Notes under the pieces: model-generated
The model's input: only the letters and a program-made list of their open reading frames with translations
The model's database searches: none
What the model was told of the DNA's origin: nothing
Assembly (NCBI GenBank): GCA_965242615.1
Contig: CBDESR010000005.1
Span: 1,054,001 to 1,118,000, forward strand
Origin: CBDBCU01 sp965242615
Lineage (GTDB): Bacteria; Chloroflexota; Dehalococcoidia; Lucifugimonadales; UBA3495
Direction of reading: 5' to 3'
Length of the DNA: 64,000 bases
Part shown: in pieces, positions 1 through 8,863 of the stretch
Position numbering within the stretch: the first letter of the stretch is position 1
How the letters are laid out: each line of letters begins with the position of its first letter
Position numbers and translations under genes: made by a program

Positions 1-119
1 AGGCTGAAATCGGGACGCGGCTGGAACTTTCCGCCCCGGGCCAGGGCTATGGGGAAATAATCGCCCGGCCGCAACTTTTCGGAGCCGGGGAATAGGGCAA
101 CCTGGCCCCAATACCACAT
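1..119 (-). CDS. Possible partial ORF running off the left edge
   Basis: An open frame on the minus strand starts at an ATG at 119 and leaves the window without a stop. The visible 39 residues begin MWYWGQVALFPGS and contain a RPGDYFPIAL stretch. An in-frame TAG lies a few codons upstream of the ATG, so this would be a true N-terminus. The Shine-Dalgarno sequence is weak. I do not recognise the family, and with so little sequence it may be non-coding. Confidence 0.22.
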   Translation of the reverse strand, partial: MWYWGQVALFPGSEKLRPGDYFPIALARGGKFQPRPDFS

Positions 120-170
120 CCGCCACCGGCCCCAACTGTAGCCCGTCTAATCCCCCGGTCAAACCGTCAA

Positions 171-851
171 CTACCCTCGGACTTTGTCCAGAGTCCGTTT
201 GACCAATTCCGTAGGGTCAGCATTGGGGTTTATCCAGTTAGTACGGGTCGGGTGAGTAAGAGTTACGATGTACCGGTTGCCGGATTGGTAAGCATAGCTT
301 GACCGCGCCGCTTTGTCCTTTGCCGTAAAGGAGTCAATCTGTTGCGGCTCCACCCCGGTTAGCTCCCGCTCCTTTTTCAGAACCCAATAACGGGCGTAGC
401 TGCCCAAGCAGACCACTATCTTTACCTCCAGCCGGTCGATGACCGCCTGATGGAAGGGCCAGCACTCATCCGCCCATTGCCGCCTCTCGGCACCCGAAGG
501 TTCGTTGGCGGGATCCCAGCGCCGGAAAATCAACGGGGCGGCCGGTACCGCTTGCGGGTTCAGCCCCAACTGCTCAAAAAGATGGTTCAGCCGCCGCTGC
601 TGCGGCCGGCTACCCGGCGGTTTGCGGTCCCACTGCTCATCCACATAAGCCGACCACTGCGGCGGGTGATTGAGAACCCGGTCGATTTGTTCCCTAACCT
701 TCTCGGTGGATTCCTCGGGGCTGCGGCCGGGATGGTAGTCGATGATGTAAAGGTCCGACGGGCCGGCAAAAGCCTGCCGCCCGGAGTATAAGGCTCGACC
801 GGGCTGGTTTCGGACAGATTGGGGAATCATTTTGACCAAATCATCAAGCAT
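171..851 (-). CDS. Uracil-DNA glycosylase superfamily-like protein
   Basis: The 226-residue protein looks like a member of the uracil-DNA glycosylase fold superfamily, whose members remove damaged bases or are uncharacterised relatives. Visible support: an N-terminal FAGPSDLYIIDYHPG segment resembling the catalytic-loop region, a central hydrophobic strand (KIVVCLGSYARYWV) typical of the core, and a C-terminal LTHPTRTNW motif at the place of the family's HPS/HPT leucine-loop motif. No Fe-S cysteine cluster is evident, unlike families 4 and 5. It is divergent from the GH15 gene, with about 260 bases between their starts. The fold is moderately supported; the substrate is unknown. Confidence 0.55.
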   Translation of the reverse strand: MLDDLVKMIPQSVRNQPGRALYSGRQAFAGPSDLYIIDYHPGRSPEESTEKVREQIDRVLNHPPQWSAYVDEQWDRKPPGSRPQQRRLNHLFEQLGLNPQAVPAAPLIFRRWDPANEPSGAERRQWADECWPFHQAVIDRLEVKIVVCLGSYARYWVLKKERELTGVEPQQIDSFTAKDKAARSSYAYQSGNRYIVTLTHPTRTNWINPNADPTELVKRTLDKVRG

Positions 852-1112
852 TTCGTTACGCTCCGTTTTGGGTTTCCGTCTCCGTCAAGGAAATAGGCCG
901 CCGTTAATTATACCACAAGACAGAGAACGGCTTATCACCCTTGCGGCGGCGCGGCTTGGCCGAGTTTGTTATCATCCCCCTTGCCCCCAAAACTATGGCA
1001 AGACCGCCGCTCACCAAGTATAATAACTAACACGCCCTTAACATTCAGCCGGCCGCCCGCCCCCCTAATCGCGCAATGCCCCCGGCGGCCGCTACCCCGC
1101 AGCGAGGATACC

Positions 1113-2966
1113 ATGGCTTACCTGCCCATCGAGGATTACGGCATCATCGGCAATATGCACACCGTCGCCCTGGTCGGCATCAACGGGTCGATTGATTGGT
1201 TCTGCTGCCCCGACTTCGACGCCCCCAGCGTATTCGCCGCCATCCTCGATGACCAAAAGGGCGGCTACTTCAAGATTGCCCCCGCCGCCGGCAACGGCGA
1301 CATCACCTGCAAGCAAATGTATTGGCCCGAAACCAACGTCCTCGTTACCCGCTTCCTCTCCCCGGACGGCGTCGGCGAAGTCATCGACTTTATGCCGGTG
1401 GGCGAACATCGCGGCCACCAGCACAACAACGAACTTATCCGCCGCGTCAATGTCGTCCGCGGCGAAATGACCTTCCGAATGGAATGTTTCCCCGCCTTTA
1501 ACTACGCCCGCAGCAGCCACGAAATCCTGCTCAACGAATCCGGCGCCCTCTTGGTCTCCGACGACCTCAGCATTCAGCTTTGCGCTTCCCTGCCGCTGCA
1601 AAAGTCTGGCGACGGACTGATTTGCGACTTTACCCTTCAGGGCGGCCAAACCACCACCTTTACCCTTGACGAAATCGGCGGCGACATTGACAATCCCCAT
1701 CCCTTTACCGAGGAGGAAAGCGAGCGGCTGTTCGAGGACACCGTCGCCTACTGGCGCAACTGGCTCTCCAGCTGCACTTACAAAGGCCGCTGGCGGGAAA
1801 TGGTGCAGCGTTCCGCCCTGGTGCTGAAACTGCTGACCTACGACCCTACCGGCGCCATCGTCGCCGCCCCCACTTGCAGCCTGCCCGAGGACTTGGGCGG
1901 CGTCCGCAACTGGGATTACCGCTACACCTGGATCCGCGACGCCGCCTTTACCCTGTACGCCCTGCTGCGGATTGGCTTTACCGAGGAGGCCGCCAAGTTT
2001 ATGCAGTGGATTGAGGCCCGCGCCAGCGAACTTAATCCCGACGGCTCCCTGCAAATTATGTACGGCATCAACGGCCGCCACGAACTCACCGAGGAAACCC
2101 TGTGGCATCTCGACGGCTACAAAGGCTCCTCCCCGGTCCGCATCGGCAACGGCGCTTACGACCAGTTGCAGCTCGACATCTACGGCGAACTCCTCGACGC
2201 CGTTTATATCTACAATCGTCACGGCGCCCCCATCTCCTTCGACTTCTGGCAGCATTTGCGCCGCCTTACCGATTGGGTCGTCGAAAACTGGCAGCGCGAG
2301 GATGAAGGCATCTGGGAAGTGCGCGGCGGCCGCCGCCACTTCGTCTATTCTAAGCTGATGTGCTGGGTCGCCGTGGACCGGGCGTTGCGGTTGGCCGAAG
2401 CCCGCTCCTTTCCCGCCGACCGGGCCAAGTGGGAAAAGACCCGGGATGAAATCTACGAGGATATTATGGAAAACGGCTGGAGCGACCGCCGCCAGGCTTT
2501 CGTCCAGTATTACGGCGGCGACGCCCTCGACGCCTCCAACCTGATGATGCCCCTGGTGTTCTTTATGGCCCCCTCCGACCCCCGTATGCTCAAAACCCTC
2601 CACGCCATCAACCAGCCCCCGGAACAGGGCGGCCTGGTCTCCAACAGCCTGGTCTATCGCTACCACCTCGAAGCCTCCCCGGACGGGCTGATGGGCTACG
2701 AAGGCTCTTTCAACATCTGCACCTTTTGGCTGGTCGAAGCCATGAGCCGCGCCGGCCGCTACGACCGCCAGACTCTCGACCAGGCCCGGCTGATTTTCGA
2801 GAAAATGCTCAGCTACGCCAACCACCTCGGCCTCTACGCCGAGGAAACCGGCCACAGCGGCGAAGGCTTGGGCAACTTCCCCCAAGCCTTCACCCACCTC
2901 GCCCTAATCAGCGCCGCCTGCAACCTTGACCGCGACATCGACAGCGCCGGCCTGGTCGATTGGTAA
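1113..2966 (+). CDS. Glycoside hydrolase family 15 protein (glucoamylase/trehalase-like)
   Basis: The 617-residue protein has the usual layout of bacterial GH15 enzymes: an N-terminal beta-sandwich with GSIDWFCCPDFDAPSVFA (about residues 25-42) followed by an (alpha/alpha)6 barrel. The barrel carries the family signatures NWDYRYTWIRDAAF, DIYGELLDAVY and GYEGSFNICTFWLVEA, which include the acidic residues expected for an inverting mechanism. Such enzymes cleave alpha-glucosidic bonds in maltodextrins or trehalose. No signal peptide is seen, so it is probably cytoplasmic. I chose the ATG at 1113 because AGCGAGGA precedes it and the family consensus starts there; the open frame extends upstream without homology. 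It is apparently a single-gene unit. Confidence 0.9.
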   Translation: MAYLPIEDYGIIGNMHTVALVGINGSIDWFCCPDFDAPSVFAAILDDQKGGYFKIAPAAGNGDITCKQMYWPETNVLVTRFLSPDGVGEVIDFMPVGEHRGHQHNNELIRRVNVVRGEMTFRMECFPAFNYARSSHEILLNESGALLVSDDLSIQLCASLPLQKSGDGLICDFTLQGGQTTTFTLDEIGGDIDNPHPFTEEESERLFEDTVAYWRNWLSSCTYKGRWREMVQRSALVLKLLTYDPTGAIVAAPTCSLPEDLGGVRNWDYRYTWIRDAAFTLYALLRIGFTEEAAKFMQWIEARASELNPDGSLQIMYGINGRHELTEETLWHLDGYKGSSPVRIGNGAYDQLQLDIYGELLDAVYIYNRHGAPISFDFWQHLRRLTDWVVENWQREDEGIWEVRGGRRHFVYSKLMCWVAVDRALRLAEARSFPADRAKWEKTRDEIYEDIMENGWSDRRQAFVQYYGGDALDASNLMMPLVFFMAPSDPRMLKTLHAINQPPEQGGLVSNSLVYRYHLEASPDGLMGYEGSFNICTFWLVEAMSRAGRYDRQTLDQARLIFEKMLSYANHLGLYAEETGHSGEGLGNFPQAFTHLALISAACNLDRDIDSAGLVDW

Positions 2967-3045
2967 TGCCCGGGTTTGCTATTCCCCCATTCCCAATTCT
3001 CAACCGCCATTGACCAACTCTTGCCCTTTCCGGTATATTACCTCT

Positions 3046-3545
3046 ATGACGATTGCAGCAGCCTTCGACACCCACCGCTTCATTCAGAACCTCATCAAAA
3101 AAGCGGCTTCACCCCCGACCAGGCCGAAACCCTGGCCTACGAACAGGTGAACCTGCTCAACAGCAACTTGGCCACCACCCAAGACATCGAATCCCTGCGC
3201 CTCGCGACCAGTCAAGACTTCGCAACGCACCGCAGCGCCAACAGTCAAGACCTCGAAACCCACCGCCTCTCCCTCGAGTCCAAACTCGAGGAACACCGCA
3301 GTGCCAACAGCCATGACCTCGAAACCCACCGCCTCTCCCTCGAAGCCAAACTCGAGGAACACCGCATCACCACCGCCAAGGAAATCGCAGACCTTTGCTT
3401 GGCCCAAGACGCCAAAATCGACGCCCTGCGCCTTTCCCTCGAAGCTAAACTCCAATCCGCCAAATACGACATCATCAAATGGATTTACCCCGGCTTCGTC
3501 GCTATGGGCGGCCTCATCATCGCCATCCTCAAACTATTCGACTAG
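3046..3545 (+). CDS. DUF1640-like coiled-coil membrane-anchored protein, frameshifted at A6
   Basis: The family-typical N-terminus (MTIAAAFDTHRFIQNLIKK) starts at ATG 3046, but the rest (SGFTPDQAETLAYEQVNLL onward) lies in the -1 frame. The switch falls on a run of six A at 3097-3102. Adding one A, or a -1 slip on AAA AAA, restores a continuous 166-residue protein: a long coiled coil, then a C-terminal membrane helix (YPGFVAMGGLIIAILKLF). The coiled coil includes a near-perfect 66-bp tandem duplication at about 3229-3360, giving two SAN(S)xDLETHRLSLExKLEEHR units. The family resembles the MCU-regulator/CCDC90 coiled coils, but its bacterial role is unknown. The frameshift may be sequencing error, mutation or programmed slippage. 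Confidence 0.65.
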
Positions 3546-3596
3546 CCCCGCCCAAACTCCACTGAGCCCCGGTACCTCCCCCCGCTTTTCCCCATT

Positions 3597-3626
3597 TCAT
3601 TCCGAGGCGTAGCCGAGGAATGACAC
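3597..3626. repeat. Short copy of the 'TCATTCCGAGG' palindromic repeat
   Basis: A 30-base palindrome with TCATTCC/GGAATGA arms. It matches the ends of the longer dispersed element at 12622-12717, 15004-15096 and 29473-29569 but lacks the central part. It lies in the 311-base gap between the DUF1640-like gene and the first secreted paralog. The rest of the gap holds T- and C-rich filler similar to that before 15229, and the hairpin leader. Confidence 0.7.
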
Positions 3627-3756
3627 AGCGGCCGGATAACCCATCCGGCCGCCGTATTTTTTTCGCCCCCCTCCCGGGACCAAAAAATTTTTAATTCCCC
3701 CACCACCCCCCCCCGGTAGCCAACCCCTCCCCGCCCGAATTTCCCCAAATCGCCGG

Positions 3757-3856
3757 AAAAGGCCGCCCTACCTGTCAAGGGGTAGGGCGGCCTTTTCTAT
3801 TCTTATTACCGGTTTATCCCCGGTATTAAAAACGCCTGCCGCCGCGAGGTATTACT
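3757..3856 (+). promoter_or_regulatory. Conserved hairpin leader of secreted paralog 1
   Basis: A perfect 16-bp stem (arms 3757-3772 and 3781-3796, loop TGTCAAGG) is followed by a T-rich stretch. A smaller TACCGG/CCGGTA hairpin at 3807-3825 and the GAGGT ribosome-binding site come next. The large stem ends 60 bases before the ATG. The same arrangement precedes the paralogs at 9273 and 15330. The stem plus T-rich tract looks like an intrinsic terminator, so it could end upstream transcription or act as an attenuator. Confidence 0.6.
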
Positions 3857-4693
3857 ATGTCCCGCTACCGATTCCCTATTGCCATCCTAATCCTGTCCGC
3901 CCTGACCTTCGGACTGTTCATCACCGCCAGTCCGTCCCCGGAGGCCCAAGCCGCTCCCCGCACCATCCCCTGGGACTGCTCCGACTGGCAAGCGTCCCCC
4001 GCCGTGGCCGACGCCGATGACGCCCGGGTCTCGATGATCCTCGAATCCCTGGCCGCCAACCGCGGCAAGTCCATCTATTGCGCCATCGACCAGTCCGACA
4101 CCTGGACCAAGTCCGAAACCTGGCTTGCCGGCCGCGACCGCAACGAACGGGACGACACCGTCTATTTCGGCCAGCAAGGCAACTTCCGCGGCTTTCTGGC
4201 GGCCCAAGAGGGCTACTTGACCGACGGCGAATCCGGCGTAACCGGCGTCTCCCGCGATCTCATCTTTGAATTCCCCCGGGAGGAACGGAAACGGCGGCGC
4301 TACTCCTACAAAAAGCTGACTCTCTCCGGCGATTTCCAATGGGGATTTCCCGACCAACTGCCCGCCGGCACCCTCCTCAACACCGGGGACGCCGTAGCCG
4401 ACGCCAAAGCCAACGGCGGCGCCCAACTAGCCGGTTGCGCCAGCTTCGGCGGCGCCTGCCGGGATTGGTTCAACGACCACTTGGACAACGGCCCTTCCTA
4501 CGCCGCCGACCACGCCCGCACCCTCTGCCGACCCGCCGGCTACCCCATCGTCCGCGAGAAAAATATCCGCATCATCGGCGGCAACGTCCTCTACTACAGC
4601 GAAAACCTGGCTACTCCCCCCAACTACCAATACAAAGCCAGCTACCAGCAAGCCTACTCCATCACCTGCCTCAAACGCGTCCGCCGCCGCTAA
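3857..4693 (+). CDS. Secreted protein, conserved-N/variable-C family, paralog 1
   Basis: The 278-residue protein has a signal peptide (residues 1 to about 32, hydrophobic core then SPEAQAA) and a mature region starting RTIPWDCSDW. Residues about 33-140 are nearly identical to the paralogs at 9273 and 15330 (MILESLAANRGKSIYCAIDQ, SDTWTKSETWLAGRDRNERD, DTVYFGQQGNFRGFLAAQEG). After the FEFPREERK linker the sequence diverges. The end keeps a loose shared pattern: a Cys and GYP about 55 residues from the end, then a Y-x-x-TC-x-K-R-V-R-R-R tail. I do not recognise the family. Cysteines in both parts suggest disulfides in an exported protein. A GC-rich hairpin follows the stop. Confidence 0.75.
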   Translation: MSRYRFPIAILILSALTFGLFITASPSPEAQAAPRTIPWDCSDWQASPAVADADDARVSMILESLAANRGKSIYCAIDQSDTWTKSETWLAGRDRNERDDTVYFGQQGNFRGFLAAQEGYLTDGESGVTGVSRDLIFEFPREERKRRRYSYKKLTLSGDFQWGFPDQLPAGTLLNTGDAVADAKANGGAQLAGCASFGGACRDWFNDHLDNGPSYAADHARTLCRPAGYPIVREKNIRIIGGNVLYYSENLATPPNYQYKASYQQAYSITCLKRVRRR

Positions 4694-4715
4694 CCGGCCG
4701 CACGCTAACCGCAAA

Positions 4716-4737
4716 GGGGGCGGCTCCGCCCGCCCCC
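4716..4737 (+). terminator. GC-rich hairpin after secreted paralog 1
   Basis: GGGGGCG and CGCCCCC arms around a short loop lie 23 bases after the stop at 4693. No T-run follows, so it is only a possible terminator. Confidence 0.4.
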
Positions 4738-4817
4738 GCGAATCCCCTTGATTAGCAAGCCGGCCGCCGGTTATACTGACAGTAACCCGGCAACGAAACC
4801 GAAAGGGGGCAACTTTA

Positions 4818-5039
4818 GTGGACTTGGCAGGCGGCGCTTTCGGCGAGAATGTAGCCACGAAATCCGATGCGCAAAGTGTCGGACAAGCTATCCAACGACT
4901 GGAGTTGCGGATGGAGTTTGAATTCTGCTCCCTCCGCTCCGATCTGCGGGCTATGGAGCGGCGCATTACCCTGAAATTCGCCGGAATGCTTTTCGCCGGC
5001 TTGGGCCTGCTGTTCGCCGCCCAGCGGTTTATTCCCTAG
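4818..5039 (+). CDS. Small coiled-coil protein with C-terminal membrane helix
   Basis: A 73-residue protein with a probable GTG start at 4818, preceded by AAAGGGGGC. It has a short amphipathic/coiled segment (AIQRLELRMEFEF, SDLRAMERRI) and one C-terminal transmembrane helix (FAGMLFAGLGLLFAAQ). This topology resembles the C-terminus of the DUF1640-like protein at 3046. It follows the secreted paralog by 124 bases and abuts the MNT-HEPN gene. Function unknown. Confidence 0.55.
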   Translation: MDLAGGAFGENVATKSDAQSVGQAIQRLELRMEFEFCSLRSDLRAMERRITLKFAGMLFAGLGLLFAAQRFIP

Positions 5040-5072
5040 ATGTGCCGGGCCTTGCCTACCGGAGGAATGGTT

Positions 5073-5855
5073 ATGTCGCTACGGGAATGTGACCCGCGCG
5101 CCCTGCGCGTCGCTGAGGAACTGCACACCGCGGAGCAGCCGCAAATCACCATCCTGTTCGGCTCCCGGGCCCGGGGCGATTGGGTCGAAGGCCAGTCGGA
5201 CATTGACCTGCTGCTGGTGCAGGAAAGTCCCGGCGGCGACCTGGATAATGGGGCAGCGGAAAGCCGGGCCGCCGGCATTGCCCAAGCCATTTACGGCGCG
5301 CCGGTGCCGGTACAAGTGATTCAGCACACCGCCGCCGAGTTTGAGCGGATGCGCCGCAGCGCTAACCATGTAACCGCCCACGCCGTCCGGGAAGGAGTGA
5401 TAATGTCCCGCGAGCCGGAAGGATACCGCCGCCCTTCCGAGTCGGATTACGACTACGAATGGGAGATAACCGCCGAGCGGTTGCGCCACGCCGCCGGGCA
5501 TCTGCACATATTCAACCGCAACATTGCCGACGGCATGGCTGACGACTTTATCGGGCAGCAGGCACAGGCCGCGATGGAACACGCCCTGAAAGCCTTGATT
5601 TCCGCCCACGACCTTACCTACCCCAAAGACCACCGGATAAATCTGCTGGCCGCCGCCGCCCGCCGCGCCGACCCGGAATTCGCCTTTCAGCCGCAAATCA
5701 GCGGGGCCATTCTCGACCAGTACGCCGGCTCCGACGAATACAAGCCGACCCGCAACCCGCTGACGGAAATAGCCGGCTACCAGGCTCTGATTAACGCCGA
5801 TGTAACGGCGATTCTGGAGCGAGTGCGCCAAGTTCGGGAATACCCGGAGGAGTAA
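5073..5855 (+). CDS. MNT nucleotidyltransferase-HEPN fusion protein
   Basis: The N-terminal half is a minimal nucleotidyltransferase domain with the signature GSRARGDWVEGQSDIDLLLV (GS-x10-DxD). The C-terminal half, from about residue 120, is an all-helical HEPN domain (AERLRHAAGHLHIFNRN, QAAMEHALKALISAHDL). MNT and HEPN usually form two-gene toxin-antitoxin systems in which MNT neutralises the HEPN RNase by AMP or polyA modification; here both are in one 260-residue chain. I chose ATG 5073 because GGAGG at 5061-5065 gives 7-base spacing. An alternative ATG at 5067 is too close to the RBS. The RNase motif is not a clean R-x4-6-H, so activity is uncertain. Confidence 0.75.
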   Translation: MSLRECDPRALRVAEELHTAEQPQITILFGSRARGDWVEGQSDIDLLLVQESPGGDLDNGAAESRAAGIAQAIYGAPVPVQVIQHTAAEFERMRRSANHVTAHAVREGVIMSREPEGYRRPSESDYDYEWEITAERLRHAAGHLHIFNRNIADGMADDFIGQQAQAAMEHALKALISAHDLTYPKDHRINLLAAAARRADPEFAFQPQISGAILDQYAGSDEYKPTRNPLTEIAGYQALINADVTAILERVRQVREYPEE

Positions 5856-5872
5856 GGCTATCCCTATCCCCC

Positions 5873-7276
5873 CTACTCCCCCTTTCCCCGCCGGTCCTCC
5901 AACCGCCGGGCTTTGGGCAATACCCCGGCCCCGGTCAGCGATGCCAAACTGCCCGGCGGCACCAGTTCCACCTTAATGCCCACATTCAGCCGGTCGCGCA
6001 AAGTGCGCTCCAAATCCCGGTGAATGGCATCCCGGTCGGCCGCCTCCTCGGTATATTCCGCTTGCAGGGTCATCTCCTCCCGAGTGCCTTGACGCTCCAC
6101 GATGCAATAGTATTCCCCGGTCAAGCCGCTTTTCGTAGCGACGATTGCCCCGCAGCCTTCCGGCCACACATTGACCCCGCGCAGCTTCACCATAAAGTCG
6201 GAGCGGCCGTGAATGGGGTCGATTTTCTGCATCCAGCTGCCGCATTCACACTGCCCCTGCGGCCACAGCTTGGTAACATCCTTAATGTCGTAGCGGACGA
6301 TGGGATAGGCGTCTTTGTAAAGGGCGGTTACAATCATCGTCCCCAACTCCCCCGGCTGCACCGGTTCATAAGTCTCCGGATCCACCAGCTCGACGATAAA
6401 GGCATCCTCCCAAATGTGATGCCCGCCGGCGTAGGGACATTCCGAGGATATGGCTTGGACTTCGTGCATCCCGTAAGTATCATAAGCCGGCACCCCCCAG
6501 GCTTCCCGCACCAAATCCGACTTGCCGAAACACTCAATCAGCTTCAGCTTCAAGTCCCGGCCCACTTCCAGCCCCATATCCTTGGCCACTTGGGACATAT
6601 AAATCAGGTACTCCGGAAAGCCCACCAGGGCATTGACCTGCCACTTCTGAGCGATTTCCAAAGCCCGGGTGGTGCGGGTAACGACCCCGGCGCTGGTCGT
6701 AACCGGAATGCAGCCCAGCCACTGCCACAGGGCTTCGTGGGCCGAATAAGCGGCGTTGTGCGTGGAATAAAGCAGGGTATTCATCACCACATCGCCGGGC
6801 TTGAACCCGTGCCAATAGTAAGACCGGGCCCGCAGAATGTTGCCCACTTCCCGATCCCAAGGCGTGTAAAAGGTCGGCCGGGGTTCGCCGGCTGTCCCGC
6901 CGCTGGAATGAATCCGCCAGGGAATGCCGCCGGCCCGCACATCCGGGCCGACATAATCGCCAAAGGGCGGGTAAGCGTCCACGCTTTGGCGAATATCCTC
7001 GACGGTATACATTGGCAGCTTTTTCAAGTCCGCGATGGTCTGAATATCCCCGGGTTGCACCCCGGCCGCGGCCCACTTGCTGCGGTAAAAGGGAACTTGA
7101 TACGCCCGCTGTACCGCAGCCCGCAGCCGCCGCTCCTGCAACGCCCGGATTTCCTCCACGCTCAGCATAAAGACGCCGCGGAAAAAATCCGGCGCCGGCG
7201 GATACTCCCGCACCAGTTCCGCAAAGTCAATGGACTGGTAATAAAAGGGGACTTCGTGCAACTCCTGCTTCAGCAA
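5873..7276 (-). CDS. Phenylacetate-CoA ligase-like acyl-CoA ligase (PaaK family)
   Basis: The 467-residue adenylate-forming enzyme resembles PaaK. Signatures in order: the N-terminal helix with VPFYRSKWAAAG, the nucleotide loop HSSGGTAGEPRPTFYT (about residues 130-145), the adenine/substrate motif YDTYGMHEVQ, the VRYDIKDVT motif, and a C-terminal subdomain with HGRSDFMVKLRGVNVWP. Such enzymes activate an aryl or short carboxylic acid with ATP and CoA. It is monocistronic, convergent with the MNT-HEPN gene (17 bases between stops). The substrate cannot be read from sequence. Confidence 0.85.
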   Translation of the reverse strand: MLKQELHEVPFYYQSIDFAELVREYPPAPDFFRGVFMLSVEEIRALQERRLRAAVQRAYQVPFYRSKWAAAGVQPGDIQTIADLKKLPMYTVEDIRQSVDAYPPFGDYVGPDVRAGGIPWRIHSSGGTAGEPRPTFYTPWDREVGNILRARSYYWHGFKPGDVVMNTLLYSTHNAAYSAHEALWQWLGCIPVTTSAGVVTRTTRALEIAQKWQVNALVGFPEYLIYMSQVAKDMGLEVGRDLKLKLIECFGKSDLVREAWGVPAYDTYGMHEVQAISSECPYAGGHHIWEDAFIVELVDPETYEPVQPGELGTMIVTALYKDAYPIVRYDIKDVTKLWPQGQCECGSWMQKIDPIHGRSDFMVKLRGVNVWPEGCGAIVATKSGLTGEYYCIVERQGTREEMTLQAEYTEEAADRDAIHRDLERTLRDRLNVGIKVELVPPGSLASLTGAGVLPKARRLEDRRGKGE

Positions 7277-7366
7277 CTTTGCCCTCCTGCCAATAATGGT
7301 GAACTGGGAATCCGGGCGTATTGACGCTAATTGTATCCGATAGCCGCGCCAACCGCCCGCCTTCGC

Positions 7367-8089
7367 CTAACCCTCCTCAGCCGCAACCGCCCCCGCCGGC
7401 CGCGGCGGCAGCAAATCCTCTACTGCCAACTCCAAATCCGGCAAGGCCGCCGGGCTGATTTTCTCCCCCCGCCGGAAAGTCGTACGCCGCCCGTAACCCT
7501 CCGGCCCCGGCTGATCCAGCCGCTCAAGGCAATCCCCCGGCAAATTCATCACCCACATTTCCGGGATGCCGGCGGCCGCATACCGCTGCGACTTCACCCG
7601 CAAGTCAAAGGACAAGGTACTGTCGGAAACCTCCACCGCCAGCAGCGTATCCCCCGGCCCGGGATGGGAATTAAAATACTCATCCTCCCGCGGCCGCAGC
7701 AATGCCAAATCCGGCTGCGGCTCCCCGTAATCATCCAGATGAACCGGGTTCTGCACGCTGACAATGTACCGCCCCCGGGCCTGCTCCGCAAAAACCCGAT
7801 TCAAGCGGTTAACGCCGCTGAAATGCGGCGATCCAATCGGCGACATAACGATAATCACTCCGTCAATAAGTTCCACCCGCTCCGTATGGTGCAGGATGCC
7901 CACTTCGCCCATCCGATAGTATTCCGCCACCGTGAACTTCCTCCGCTCCCGCCCCGCCATAACCTCCACCCCCGCCGCCAACTCCGGAGGCACCGCCAGC
8001 GCAGCCGTATCCCCGGCCATCGCCAACTCCGGAGCCACCGCCTCTTGAGCCGTCGCCGCAACGGCCGGCTCCTGAACCTGCATCGTCAT
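7367..8089 (-). CDS. Uma2 family (DUF820) PD-(D/E)XK protein, copy 1
   Basis: The 240-residue protein has an Ala/Pro/Glu-rich N-terminal tail of about 50 residues and a Uma2 domain. The domain carries the PD-(D/E)XK core: PDLALLRP, then LLAVEVSDSTL, then a Lys in FDLRVKSQRYAAAGIPEMWV. Uma2 proteins are predicted nucleases abundant in cyanobacteria and Chloroflexota; their biological role is poorly known. The GGAGGAG ribosome-binding site supports the start. It is 48 bases downstream of a close paralog (8138-8863). The two agree at high identity over the domain and differ mainly in the N-terminal tail, indicating a recent tandem duplication. Confidence 0.85.
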   Translation of the reverse strand: MTMQVQEPAVAATAQEAVAPELAMAGDTAALAVPPELAAGVEVMAGRERRKFTVAEYYRMGEVGILHHTERVELIDGVIIVMSPIGSPHFSGVNRLNRVFAEQARGRYIVSVQNPVHLDDYGEPQPDLALLRPREDEYFNSHPGPGDTLLAVEVSDSTLSFDLRVKSQRYAAAGIPEMWVMNLPGDCLERLDQPGPEGYGRRTTFRRGEKISPAALPDLELAVEDLLPPRPAGAVAAEEG

Positions 8090-8137
8090 AACAACGCCGC
8101 TCCTCCAAACAAAAATCCCCCCAAAGCCCGCCTTTCC

Positions 8138-8863
8138 CTAACCCGCCGCCGCATTCTCCCCCGCCGGCCGCGGCGGCAGCAAATCCGCCACCGCCAACTC
8201 CAAATCCGGCAAAGCCGCCGGGCTGATTTTATCCCCCCGCCGGAAAGTGGTACGCCGCCCGTAACCGGCCGGCCCCGGCTCATCCAACCGCTCAAGGCAA
8301 TCTCCCGGCAAGTTCATCACCCACATTTCCGGGATGCCGGCGGCCGCATACCGCTGCGACTTCACCCGCAAGTCAAAGGTCAGAGTGCTGTCGGAAACCT
8401 CCACTGCCAACAGCATATCCTCCGGCCCGGGATGGGAATTAAAATACTCATCCTCCCGCGGCCGCAGCAACGCCAAATCCGGCTGCGGCTCCCCGTAATC
8501 ATCCAGATGAACCGGGTTCTGCACCCGGACAATGTACCGGCCTCGGGCCTGCTCTGCAAAAACCCTGGTCAAACGGTCCACCACCGTAGCGTGCGGCGGT
8601 CCAATCGGCGACATAACAATAATCACTCCGTCAATAAGTTCCACCCGCTCCGTATGGTGCAGGATGCCCACTTCGCCCATCCGATAGTATTCGGCCACCG
8701 TGAACTTCCGCCGCTCCCGCCCCGCCGCCCCATCCACCGCTGCCAACTCTGGAGCCGCCGTATCCCCGGCCGCCGCCAACTCCGGAGACACCGCCTCTTG
8801 AACTGCCGTCAACTCCGGAACCGCCGCCACCGCCGGTTCCTCAACCTGAACCTGCATCGTCAT
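8138..8863 (-). CDS. Uma2 family (DUF820) PD-(D/E)XK protein, copy 2
   Basis: Tandem paralog of the preceding gene, 241 residues from the MTMQVQVEEP start. The same motifs occur: PDLALLRP, MLLAVEVSDST, FDLRVKSQRYAAAGIPE. The ATG at 8863 is preferred over an upstream frame-mate because GGAGGGG precedes it and all three copies in the window share MTMQVQ at that position. A third copy on the other strand at 16560 is frameshifted. Confidence 0.85.
   Translation of the reverse strand: MTMQVQVEEPAVAAVPELTAVQEAVSPELAAAGDTAAPELAAVDGAAGRERRKFTVAEYYRMGEVGILHHTERVELIDGVIIVMSPIGPPHATVVDRLTRVFAEQARGRYIVRVQNPVHLDDYGEPQPDLALLRPREDEYFNSHPGPEDMLLAVEVSDSTLTFDLRVKSQRYAAAGIPEMWVMNLPGDCLERLDEPGPAGYGRRTTFRRGDKISPAALPDLELAVADLLPPRPAGENAAAG

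Noticed and set aside
1092..2897. Long minus-strand open frame opposite the GH15 gene
   Set aside because: Composition is the antisense of a GC-rich gene, there is no family similarity, and the plus strand encodes a clear GH15 enzyme.
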